Source: Pempheris klunzingeri
Lineage: Eukaryota; Chordata; Actinopteri; Acropomatiformes; Pempheridae
Assembly: GCF_042242105.1 (NCBI RefSeq)
Contig: NC_092018.1
Span: 23,712,667-23,776,666, forward strand
Length of the DNA stretch: 64,000 nt
Direction: 5' to 3'
The stretch's first letter is position 1, and every line of letters starts with the position of its first letter. The translations under genes and the position numbers were made by a program. Below are positions 53,570 to 64,000 of this stretch, one piece after another. The notes under the pieces are model-generated. The model saw only the letters and a list, made by a program, of their open reading frames with translations. It made no database searches and was not told where the DNA came from.

Positions 53570-54181
53570 AGGTCCCATATTGTGCAAAATGCACTTTTTT
53601 AATGTTTTTTTAAAAAACATAAATATGCACCCCCCGTGTGTCTAGGGATCCCCAAAATCTGAGAAAAATGTCAGCGATAACGCTTCGTTTAGATTTTGGA
53701 AACCTGAAACGGCCTGGCTGTCCATCAATGATATTACCTTGCGAGCGCTGGTTGCCGGTAATGAGAAGATGATGTCAGATGTGCAAGGAAAACGAGCAAA
53801 TCGTGCTGTTGTTGGCTGCAAAACCCCCCTCAACAGCCTTCACGTTCTCCTATCATCGGAAGTCAAGATTTTAAAGATTCACTTTATTTTTGATGGAAAT
53901 GTCCCCCACAAGAACGAGAAAACTGTTGTACATTTACGTGAACCATTTCACTTCAGATTGTTTACTGAATGAGGGCCAATACAAACAGGACTAGCAATAA
54001 AACTAAGAGATAATGGGAACTGACCAATGAGAGCAGCTTTACGGAAGGGACAGAAGCTGAAGTGGAGTGTTTCTGAGAGAGGCTGAAGAAGGGTGGAACA
54101 GCTATGTCCAGTACGTAAACCTATTTTAATAAGGCCCCTAAATATGAGTATGACCCTGAAAATGAGTATAATATGGGACCT
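53570..54181 (+). mobile_element. piggyBac-like MITE flanked by TTAA, with THAP-like peptide remnant
   Basis: Inverted ends AGGTCCCATATT and AATATGGGACCT are each flanked by TTAA (53566-53569 and 54182-54185), the hallmark target of piggyBac-type transposons. Inside, a plus-strand frame (about 53739-53972) reads GKRANRAVVGCKTPLNSLHV and IHFIFDGNVPHKNEKTVV, resembling a degraded C2CH THAP-type zinc finger with cysteines missing. No transposase remains. Confidence 0.75.
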
Positions 54182-54185
54182 TTAA

Positions 54186-55181
54186 CTTAAATTGCCAATC
54201 CATAGATTTCTCAGTTATGAAAAAAAAAAAGAAAAAAAATCCACGTTTAACAAATCACCACCACATCATTCGAAATAATGGAAGTTTAATTACACAAATT
54301 ATTTCATTTAATGAATATCAATCACGCATTTCTTGTTGTCATATGCGTGTAGTGTTGTGGTGCATGGTTACTTATGTTCTCATACAGAGTCTTCGAGAGC
54401 AAAAAACACAAATAGAAATTTGTACGCTACATCTGGTATAACAAATAGATCCTTTTCAGCAACATCAGGACTTTTTGGTTGTTTCTTTTTGTTCCAAGTT
54501 CATGTGTGCCAGTATGGAACTGGAAGGTAACAGGGAAAGGAGAGCTGGTTCTGTGGGATTAGAGGCACACTACTGCATCAAACAAACACCTAAACACAAA
54601 TATGCAAAGACCAATGTACAGTGAAGGCATGGTTTTGGATGGTAGACTTTACAACCTCATGGTTAATAGTTACTAAATAGTCACTAAAATGGTGCTTGTT
54701 TTCACATTTTCTACTGCAAAATCATACTCTACACACTATTGTACAGTAATATTTACAAAACATTGTACTGAGTTCAAGATTAGTTTTAGTAGTAATTGCA
54801 TTAATAGTACCGTATCAATATATAGCTAGTATGTATAAAGATAAATATGTTCACATTAAATATATTATCCTATACAGCATATACAGTTCCAGATAAATAT
54901 TTCCTCTCTTATTATGGCTATTTATACCATACAAGAAAGTAGATCAGCTTTGTATTGAATTAGAAAATGCACCAATTCAAAAGTATATGGAGCTAAAACG
55001 TGAAGTTCTCCAACCGTATTGATTGGATCTGTTCCGTTTTGGCCAGTCTGTTAATCACAGCAGGTGTCACTTTAGGCGTTGCCATCAGTCTGTGCCACGC
55101 TGTACCGTCACTGGGCGCAGCAAGTATTTTGCACACACCCAGTTGCGCGCTGTTCTGTCAACAAGTTGTCAAGTCTCAGCT
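54186..55181. other. Intergenic sequence and probable 3' UTR of the SLC4 gene
   Basis: A/T-rich sequence between the MITE and the SLC4 stop codon. No coding similarity. No AATAAA on the minus strand could be placed with confidence; a minus-strand AATAAA at 53889-53884 lies inside the MITE. Confidence 0.4.
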
Positions 55182-58100
55182 TCACAACGTGGTCTCACTG
55201 CTCATGTCCCGAGGGCGATGGTGGTCGATGTCTGAGTCGTAGTCAGACTCCATCTCGATCTTAACCTGAGGCACGGGGCAGGCCATCCCTCGGCCCATTG
55301 GCACGGCCGGAGATGATGGGCAGGAGATCTTCAGGTGGAGCGTGATGCTGAGGAAGGGCAAGCTCCAATTACCATACACGCCTACAGCCAAAAACTCTGA
55401 GGGGCTGAGTCTGAGTGAGGGTGGAGGAGCTCGGCCGTGTGGCGCCGTGACACAAGCTAAACACTACAGTGGCTCGTTAGTAGACGTGTGAGATGAGCTG
55501 CTGTGGTGCTGCTTGTTTGTGGACACTGAGGCTGAGACTGGTGACTTTGAGGCTGGGAAAAGTGGTCCTTTGTAAAAAAAATGTCGGTCTCAGAGTGAAG
55601 GTTGCAAAGATCAAGCCACATTTTCTAACCTTGTCTGATAGTGTTTTAGCAGTGGAGCAGTTATTTCTACCTGATGCCAAATGATCTTTAAATTAAAAAA
55701 GGAAGACACTGATGGAGTTCTGATCCCAAAAGTGAACAGAAAATGTAATGTGTGGTAATATGCAACCTACAGTACATCACGACTTTACATTAATGGCTGC
55801 ACTTTATCAAATGAATAAATATTAATTTTCAATAGTCCAGTTTTGTTTTTAGTTTGAATTTGACAACAGGACTTCCAACAACCATCCAGATTTTTCCTAT
55901 ATTAGTAACATTATTTGCTCAACAAATGACTGAATACAAAACCTTATTTGGAAGCTTATGGTTAATATACTGACAACTTATTTGTAAGGTTCGATGATAG
56001 AAATGCAATCCACCCAGCTATAAAAATGACAATAACAGAAAATCACAGAGCGTAATTTTCTATCTAAATCCACGATTGACAACACTCTCACAAAACAATT
56101 TCATTTTAATCCCACTGTCAATTCCAAACCATGCCTCTTTCACAGCAATGCAGATGATAGGCAATTATGAAAATTTTCAGTCTCCAACAAAGGAAAGAAA
56201 AGAGTATTGTGTATTTGTGCATAATGCTGAGCACATTCAACGAATGTTACCAGAAATAGCTTCATCAGCTGCACTTTCAATGCAAACATTTCCATTGAAT
56301 CTGCTGCGGTTCCATGTGAGGGTAGTTTAGAGAGCAAAACGCTAGGTAATGCAGGTGAGAGCATCACAGACTGATTTGCTAGAGATTCAGCGAATTGGGG
56401 AAAAAGAAACAACCAAAACAATGCTGCTTATTGTATGTAGATGATTATACAGTTGTATATTGACTGGCCTACAGTAAATGCTCTTCATGCACTAGATATA
56501 CAGCAGACTTAATATACCACACTTTTTATTCATCTATTTAAAGTCACTGTTATTCTGAATAAAGAAACCTGACCAGTGGCTGTGAGACACAGAGCAAACT
56601 GTAGTGCATGCATTTCAAACTCAAACTAACGACACACATGAGTGAAGAGTTACAATATACTGAATTGTTTTTACAAAGGGTAGCGCAGTGCCTTTACGAT
56701 GAGACATTGATCACGCGGTGCAGGTAGAGCAGCAGCAGGATTATACAGTTAATCACATTACAGTAACATTCTGCATTGCCTTAAAGTGCATGGAAAGGAG
56801 ACTGAGCACGAAACGTGACAAGGAGAGGAAACTAGACTCTGAGGACAATGTTTGGTGTAAATAATCTGCGCACACGTGTCCACCCACAAAAGTGACCATG
56901 TATATCATTTACATTTATTCTGAAAATCGAAGAAATGAGAAAATCTGTGCTGACAGGTAAATTCTTGTTTCTTGTGGGAGAGTAATAAAACAATAAAGCA
57001 ACTCGTAAGTAAATAACACTGTACAGAGGTAAGATACTTGTTTGTTTTTCTGGGGGAAAAATATTAGAAGCACCATAATATAATGTTTGCAACACGATGA
57101 CAAAATAAGGGCACGTGTGGACTACTTTCATGCTACTGTGTTCTACCCCAGTGTTTGACAGATGTCAGGCTGAAATAATAAGTTCATGTTTGATGAAAGG
57201 AGCAAACATTTTGTGGCTTTAAATTGAATTAAGATGTAAAGGGTCAGTTCGCCGAAAATTACAAAAATCATATTACAACTTACCTGTTGTCCAAACTAGC
57301 CATGCAAAAAGTTTGAGTTGTAGATGTGCAGGTTTTTAATATCTGCCTCGTAAATTTCAGTTACTACTTTATTATAGTAAAGATGAATAGAATTTAGTTT
57401 GTAGTCTTTAGAGAAACAATGTACCACAGACCTCACTGTAAACACTCATTTGAACTATTTTCTATTGTTTCAGTGAAATTTGATGTATTCTGTGGATTAC
57501 ATAGTACAGTATAGTCTAATAATATAGTATAACAGGGAGGGACACTGTTTCTTCTCATTTTTGAAATATACTTTTTCATTGCAATGAGCACCACGCACAA
57601 AATCCCATCACCTCCGGTGTATTGGGGTGGAGGAAGTAATCTCAGAGGTAGACATCTCAAAATGTGGATGAATAACGTGGAGCCAACGCTGTACTTCAGG
57701 CTGTTATACTCGTGTGATATACTCTGCAACATACACTCCTCACAAAAAGTTAGGGATATTCGGCTTTCGGGTGAAATTTCCGGATGAACCTAAAATGCAT
57801 TCTAACCTTTCCAGGTGAACTTAATGTGACCTTCTCTAAACTTTTGAATGCACATGTCCAACTGTTCAGTGTTTCAGTACTTTTTGCACAAGTTGCTGTT
57901 CTCTAACAAGAAGCTTAACAGCAACATTCACAACAGGTTTGATCCATGAATCCACCAATACATTTCCTGCTTCAGTTAGAATTGGTATTTAAACAGTCCT
58001 CCTCATCGTGCTGTTCACATTCTGACATCATGAGACCAAGATGACACCTAACAACTGATCAGCAGCACCTCAACACTGGAGGCTTCAAACAGGAAGTCCT

Positions 58101-61100
58101 CAGACGGAGGTGTTCACTGAGCTTAGAGGGTCACAGAGTGTCATCAGGAGGTTGTAACAGTGATACAGAGAGACTGGAAGAGTCACAGAAAGGAGAGGAG
58201 TGGACGTCCTTTGGCCACATCCCAATTTATTGAGGCACCGAAAATGTTTTGTTGTGGTATACCCACCACTGTTGTTAGATTTTCTTTCAATAAATTGTTT
58301 AAGATGAATAAAATCACCATTGCATGCTTCTACTTAAATGCCCTACTTTCATGATATAATATCACTGTAGCATTAACTTTTTACATTTTCCATATATTTC
58401 ACCTGAAAGTCGAATATCCCTAACTTTTTGTGAGTAGTGTATGTCTAAAGCTTCCTTTCAATCATGGCAGTGTAGTTAAGCCACCAATGCTTTAGTCAGT
58501 CTTTTACTGCCGTGCCTGCTGCCACATTAGTCAACATGCTGTCACTTGCTTGTTGTAGCATTAGGCCCACTTATTAAAACTGCTAATCTACTGCTCGGCG
58601 TTTCCTTGTAGGGAGCAATGAAGTCAGAGCCTAGACATATAATCCATCCATTAAAGGTTGCGGGGAGGCTGGAGCCAATCCCAGCTGACATTGGAGCTAA
58701 AGGAGGGGTACATCCTGGACTGGTCGCCAGTTAACCACCGGGCTGACTTATAGAGCCACTTTCACTCACAATCACTCACACAGGGCAATTTAGAGTCACC
58801 AATTAACCTAACCTGCGTGTCTTTGAAAAGCTGGAGTACACAAGCATGGGGAGAACGTACAAACTCCACCTAGAATTGCCCCACACACTCTACATTCACT
58901 TGACATATAGATATAAATAAATAAGTTTTCTTTTTGTAATTTTTGTGAACTAACCCTTTTTATTTGTGCCAACTACATTTCCCATACACATGGGACCAAA
59001 TCTGGGTCTACATCTATGTAACAGAGGATGTGTATGTGAGTTAAAGAGCGCTGTGTGTGGCAGCAGGCTGGCAGTACGCTCCCCACTGAGACTGTACAAC
59101 ATCAGGATAGACGAGATCTTTGTAGGGGATGTGCAGTTTGAGGACACAGTACCTGCGATCCAAGTCTGACTCTGAGCTGGGTGAGTAGGTGGAGTATCCC
59201 TGGCACTTGTCCTGCAAGCAAACACACACACACACACACACACAGATCAATGGAAAACTGTGTCATGACGCATCCTTCCTGCAGAGGTCAGCAGAAGCTT
59301 GAGCTTCTCACCTCTTCCTCGCTGTCGCTTGGTTTGGGCTTCTTCTTCTCCTTCTCCTTTCCCTTTTTCTTAGCGTCATCCTTCTTTTTCTTCTCTTTCT
59401 CGGGCAGGAGGTCATCCAGCCAGGCCAGGTCGTGCTGGGAGAAGACCATGTCCAGCATCTTCCGGACAACCATCAGCCCCAGGATCTGAAGGGTTCGATA
59501 CAGAGATAAACTGGCACACAGGGTCTAACTCCTATTAACATTCATCTCTTATCCCAGTTATGGTCTGAACTAACTTGATGCTGTTTGTAAAGGACATTAG
59601 CGTGAAATCAGATCACGTCCTCCCTTAACATTTACACTCTTTAAAATTGTCATTAAACCTCATGTCATGTTTCTTTAAATTCATGAACACCTCACAATCA
59701 ATTTTGATATGGATATTCAATTAGAAAATTCTGGTTTAATCTCACTTCTGTATCTATAGTGTCTATGTGCGGTCTGGGGCTGCATTGTTTTAGCAGCAAC
59801 ACATCTGAGCATCTTCAAAGCATCCCGGATGCCTTCATAAAAACCTTAATTTCATGTGTTTTGCTACCAAATTACATAAAATTATCTGATAATTTGAGCC
59901 TTTTGTTCAAAGGGGTTCAAAACAACTGCGACTTTCCTCCACTCACAATACAACAACACTGGATTCATCAGCGGCTGTGTTGCAAATGTAATTCATCACA
60001 TACCATAACAGGGAAGATGATGGCCAGGAAGGTGGATTTGAGGATCCAGAGGACAGCTAGACATATGATCTGGACTAGTGTGAACAGGTGAACCCTCCTC
60101 AGAGGAACATGACGGAGGTACGAGAAGTCAGGCTGGTGCTTGGACGGCATCATGTACAACTTAATCCTGTCCCAAAACTGTTGAGGATGACGAGGGGGCA
60201 CATGGAAGAGAAGAATAAAAGGTTTGAGTGGCACTGGTTAATTACATGCAGACCTATATGAATAATTAATCCCAAATTATTTGGCGGAATTCTTTATGCA
60301 GCTCAGCTTTCCTATGCAGTTAGATGGAGGGATCCTTAGGGAAGCTAGAGGATTTTCCAACTGATCTAAATGCGTGTGTGAAATTGCTTTTTTATGTGAC
60401 TCTGTTGTCTCTGTGGTCTGTACTGACATTACGTATCATGTCTGCCTACCTTTAAATAAACTGCTTTCTGAGTGCTTTCAAAAAAGCAATAAGCAAAATG
60501 TCCTGCGTCAATTTAACATGAGAAACAACATCAACAGCTAGCACTAAGCGTACCTGGATTCCACTGAGGGAAGCTACGCCCATGTAGAGGAAGACACCGT
60601 ACAGGACAGGCATGGGGATGAACTAAAAGCAGGAGGATGGCCATTATACATGTTATTATAGTCATAGTTTAGACAGTTAGAAACACTATAGCCAGAGATA
60701 TATATGTCATAAAAACTATTATGATGGTTAATATTCTAATTATCAAATAAATAAATGATTGGAATAAATAATCTACTGAATATATTGTATAACATATGAG
60801 AGAAATAATTCAAGAACAATTAAAACTCAACTCTACTATTCATTTAAAAATCATTTCTTCATTCTCAATATTGAACACTTTGTGGAACCGTGGTGATGTG
60901 GTGGAAATAACAATACAGATGATCAACTCTGATGACGAGTAGAGGATCATAAGAGAAACAACCACTAATATGAACAAAACAAAAACAAAAAAAGTTAGAT
61001 TGTCCAGAAAGCATCTGTTCAGGCTTTAAGCCTTTCAGTCATTGGGGGAGAGTAACCTTAATATAGATATACAGTAGGGGATGCACTGTGTACTTCATAC

Positions 61101-64000
61101 CTTAAGTACTGGAGCGAGGAAGATGGAGACCCCAGTGAGAGCAAACACCAAAACGCCTGTCATTCTTTGCTCTCTGTACATTGATGAGAGATACACAAGA
61201 GTCTGCCAAGTCAATTTCACAAGGTTTCTCTCTATTTCACCAACAAAGGACTTTTGAAGTGTTTCTGTCAGTCTGTGATATTGCAAGTGGCAGGCTAAAG
61301 GGATTATGATGCTATTCCGTGTTATTTTACTGTGGACAAACCTGACCCCGAGGAATTGAGGCTGCTCTCCGGGTGCACTCGACTCACTCTCCATCTTCAG
61401 AGAGTCGATGTGAGCGATGGAGATGACAGTGGCAGCGACATACCAGGGCAGGCCCATGAAGGAGCAGACAGCCATCAGGACGCCCACCCAGAACAGATCC
61501 AAGTGGTAGCCGCAGCCTTTCTGCAGGGGAAACCAGATATAGATCACCAGTGAGACCTCTTGAGGCTGGGATGTTACACTGTGGTGTTTTTTTCTTTAAC
61601 AAATACATTTGATATGTTGATTAAATCAAAGTACAATACATCAGGAGTGGCAACATGCGAAAATCGGATTTTATAATTCATTGAAAATAATAATAAATAA
61701 TTAAAAATTCTGACTTAATATGAGCTTTTATCATTACCTTTTTTATTTGTACCTACCTTAAGCTTGTTCTCTTTGCGGTTAACAATGACCGCGCTGATCT
61801 GTTGGTCCATGAAGATGAGGATGGTGACGAGGAGGGCTGGGACGAAGCTGGCCAGATAAACCCACCAGGGGTTCTTGCCAAATGGCATCACCAGCCAGCC
61901 ACGATTTGGCCGAGTTGGCTAATGGGAGATGAAAGGTCACATTATTTCCACAACAGCTGAGCATTTCATTTCCACAGTGGTACATGAACATTTTAGACAG
62001 ATAAGAACATTGTACGTACACATTCACTGGTTCTAACAGAATCATTCGACAAATATGCTCATATGCTTTTTGAGTTTTGATCGACACTGTCAGAGAGGTA
62101 TTCATTTAACTATATGCTTAGTATTGAGCTTGTAGTGTACAGTGGTGCTGAACTAGACATTTAGAAACATAAGGGGAAAAGAATACCAGGTACACATGAC
62201 TGGAAGCAGTGGAGTCTCTGCTGGTTGGCTTCACAGTAACTCCAAGGATGTGACCCCTCCAAACCAAGAATTTATGCAGCATTAACCCTTCTTCAAACCA
62301 CAAGCTTGAGGTTTGCATGCAGGTTTTCTTGTATCTTTCTAAAGTGCCAGACTAGGTGCCATGATAAGCGTGATAAGTGTTTCATGATTCCAACTTCATA
62401 TTTAATGGAATAGAGACTGGCATCTTCTCAATTGTTTCTCAGTATGAAAGAGAATAAGTGTATTTCCCAAAATTTGAAACTATAATTTGTTTGTCAACCA
62501 AAAGAATATTGTAAATCATCAGCAATAATTTTAAATGCCGTGATTTGCTTTAGTTTGTGCTGCAAAGACTTTTTATTTCCATATCAAACTAGAATTAAAA
62601 TGACTAACTAATACCTTAAATTCTGTGGGGACGATTAGCTTTGGAGTTTTGAGTCCCATCAACATATCAAGCCCCACGAACGTCATGATGGACATGAAGA
62701 TAGAGAAGTCACTGATGAGTTTCCTTAACTAGGGAGAAAGAACAGTTTTAAATGAAAAACAGAAATACATTTCTGAACTAAAAGCAGAGACGAGGTTTGA
62801 TAAGCAACTCATTAATACTGAAGCTAAGCTGTGCCTGACCGCGAGGATGCACATGCACATACACAAGCACATGGGCAACGGTTTACTCCATACATTCCTG
62901 CTATTTCACTGATTGACAGTCATTGTCAGTGACAGGATATAGTATAGCAATGTGTCACCAATGGCTGTGAAGTGGAAGACTGAGAGCTAGCAAACAAAAA
63001 TATAAACATTAAAAAATATTCTAAAAGTTTGCAGTGCAATTAATAATTCAAGTCATTAAAATTAAAAAAAATTTTATGCAGAAGGAAATCCAAAGTGGCT
63101 TAAAATGAGCTGTTCATGAAAGACACATAAATAACTATTTCACCTTGGTGGGGAAGTAACGGCTGAACTTGAACTTCTTGAGGGAGACTGTCATGGAATA
63201 GGTGCCGAAGAAGAGGATGAAGGACATGAGAGCCAGATCGGGAACATACTTGCAGGACTTTCCGACCAGAGATCCTCCGTATGTCAGACATTCCTTCTTG
63301 CTCAGCTGGCTCCAGTCCAGAGCTGTCACATTCAACTGAGATGGTGGGTGGCAGCGGTGGGGAGACAAGAAGAGTGAAGTGTTTTGACAAAGATGTAGAG
63401 GAAAACGTAAACACAGACAGAGCGAACGTTGTCGGCATGGATGCGAAGTCAGAATCCAGAGAGAATGAGAGAGGATGATGGGATAAATGGTGAGAAACAA
63501 ACAAAGGAGAGAAAGAGGAGAACAAAGCGACTTGTTTGTCAGACAGAGCCGATACACGAGTTGACTGTAAGCAAACCATTTACCTTTTTTCTACCAGTGT
63601 TGTTATTTGGGTTTCAAAACATCCCCTGTAATTCATTCTGAGAAAAGCTGAGGGAGCCTTTCAGACATTCAGCTTAAAATTCAATGCACCAAAAAATGGA
63701 GGCGAAAAATGAAAATTGAAGGAAAACAAGCACTTACCCCAGAGACACTAGAGCTGTTATCTGGCATTGGAACTAAACCATTGACGATCATTGCAGCCAC
63801 CGTTTGTGAATGGGAAAGAGACAGACGGACACGAGGAGGAAATTAGACAAAGAAATGAAGGGAAGGAAACAGAGAAGTACAAAACATAATGAGAATCCAG
63901 CTTCTGGACATTGCAGAGAGCACTCCAAGGCCTATGCAGACAAACAAGGAGGTACTCACTTGCAAGAGATGGCGGCCAAATTGTTTGCGCATGGAGGAAA
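55182..64000 (-). CDS. slc4a5: SLC4 sodium-bicarbonate cotransporter, NBCe2-like (3' part, gene runs off right edge)
   Basis: Plasma-membrane Na+/HCO3- cotransporter moving base with Na+. Coding exons read in gene order: an edge piece 64000-63960, 63772-63738 (both tentative), 63335-63144, 62728-62615, 61918-61757, 61520-61342, 61173-61101, 60622-60554, 60177-60004, 59485-59312, 59211-59153 and 55347-55182 (stop TGA). Phases agree throughout. The exons cover the second half of the membrane domain and the C-terminal tail. Hallmarks are [38 protein letters not shown], the DSLKMESES loop, [19 protein letters not shown] and [41 protein letters not shown] and [14 protein letters not shown] favour SLC4A5 over SLC4A4, A7, A8 or A10. 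The tail is Lys-rich, then acidic, and ends SSETTL, a class I PDZ ligand. Family certain; member likely. Confidence 0.9.
55348..57733. other. Last SLC4 intron, distal part, no gene seen
   Basis: Intronic sequence between the terminal exon and the Tc1 MITE. A/T-rich with no recognised repeat; open frames here look incidental. Confidence 0.45.
57734..58439 (+). mobile_element. Tc1/mariner MITE with about 48-base inverted repeats
   Basis: Inverted ends start CACTCCTCACAAAAAGTTAG and finish in the complementary CTAACTTTTTGTGAGTAGTG, with TA duplicated outside (57732-57733 and 58440-58441). The repeats extend roughly 48 bases. The 706-base interior keeps a shred of Tc1 transposase: a segment like [17 protein letters not shown] in changing frames, including [18 protein letters not shown] (matching the [17 protein letters not shown] linker). 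It lies in the last SLC4 intron. Confidence 0.88.
58641..58895 (-). repeat. SINE-like repeat (copy 7), head missing
   Basis: Minus-strand copy with the tail (CAATCCCAGCTGACATTGG on the plus strand) and middle (TTAGAGTCACCAATTAACCT), ending near ACAAACTCCACCTAGAAT. The tRNA-like head is lost. Confidence 0.7.
59222..59243. repeat. (CA)n microsatellite
   Basis: Eleven CA units about 10 bases upstream (in gene sense) of the acceptor of the penultimate SLC4 exon. On the minus strand this is a (TG)n tract next to a splice acceptor. Confidence 0.9.

Noticed and set aside
55182-55391. Separate small gene encoding a 69-residue protein
   Set aside because: It is the terminal SLC4 exon read back across its acceptor; the frame lacks an ATG at its upstream end.

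Overview
This is a piece of a vertebrate nuclear genome, almost certainly a ray-finned (teleost) fish. Genes are split by GT-AG introns and separated by A/T-rich sequence carrying fish-type repeats: Tc1/mariner, PIF/Harbinger and piggyBac-like MITEs, CR1/L2-type LINE fragments and many copies of one tRNA-headed SINE-like repeat. The fairly compact genes suggest a spiny-rayed fish, but that is inference. I found no bacterial, phage or CRISPR feature and no true tRNA or rRNA gene.

Layout from left to right. (1) Left edge to 18.3 kb: the 5' part of a calcineurin A catalytic subunit gene on the minus strand, best matching PPP3CC. Six coding exons are inside the window and the rest lies off the left edge; its large introns hold LINE, SINE and Tc1 remnants. 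(2) 22.3-33.4 kb: vps37b, an ESCRT-I subunit, minus strand, complete in 4 coding exons. (3) 37.2-41.9 kb: an ABCB9/TAP2-type half ABC transporter, minus strand, complete in 11 coding exons, 815 residues; I favour the teleost tap2t paralogue over abcb9 itself. (4) 44.9-48.4 kb: an intact 8-exon, 433-residue gene derived from a transposon integrase (GIN1/GIN2 family), minus strand. Its zinc finger is kept and at least two of three catalytic acidic residues are lost. (5) 49.1-51.7 kb: ogfod2, a 2-oxoglutarate/Fe(II) oxygenase, plus strand, complete in 7 exons, head-to-head with the integrase gene. (6) 55.2 kb to the right edge: the 3' part of an SLC4 sodium-bicarbonate cotransporter, most like SLC4A5, minus strand, ending in a predicted PDZ ligand.

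VPS37B, ABCB9 and OGFOD2 are also neighbours in the human genome (12q24.31), so the middle of the window is an old syntenic block into which the integrase-derived gene is placed. The genes have unrelated jobs (phosphatase signalling, endosomal sorting, peptide transport, oxygenase, ion transport), so this is not an operon-like system. Exon borders were read by eye from splice motifs, reading phase and family similarity. Phases add up in every gene, but borders may be off by a few bases and UTRs are mostly unplaced.
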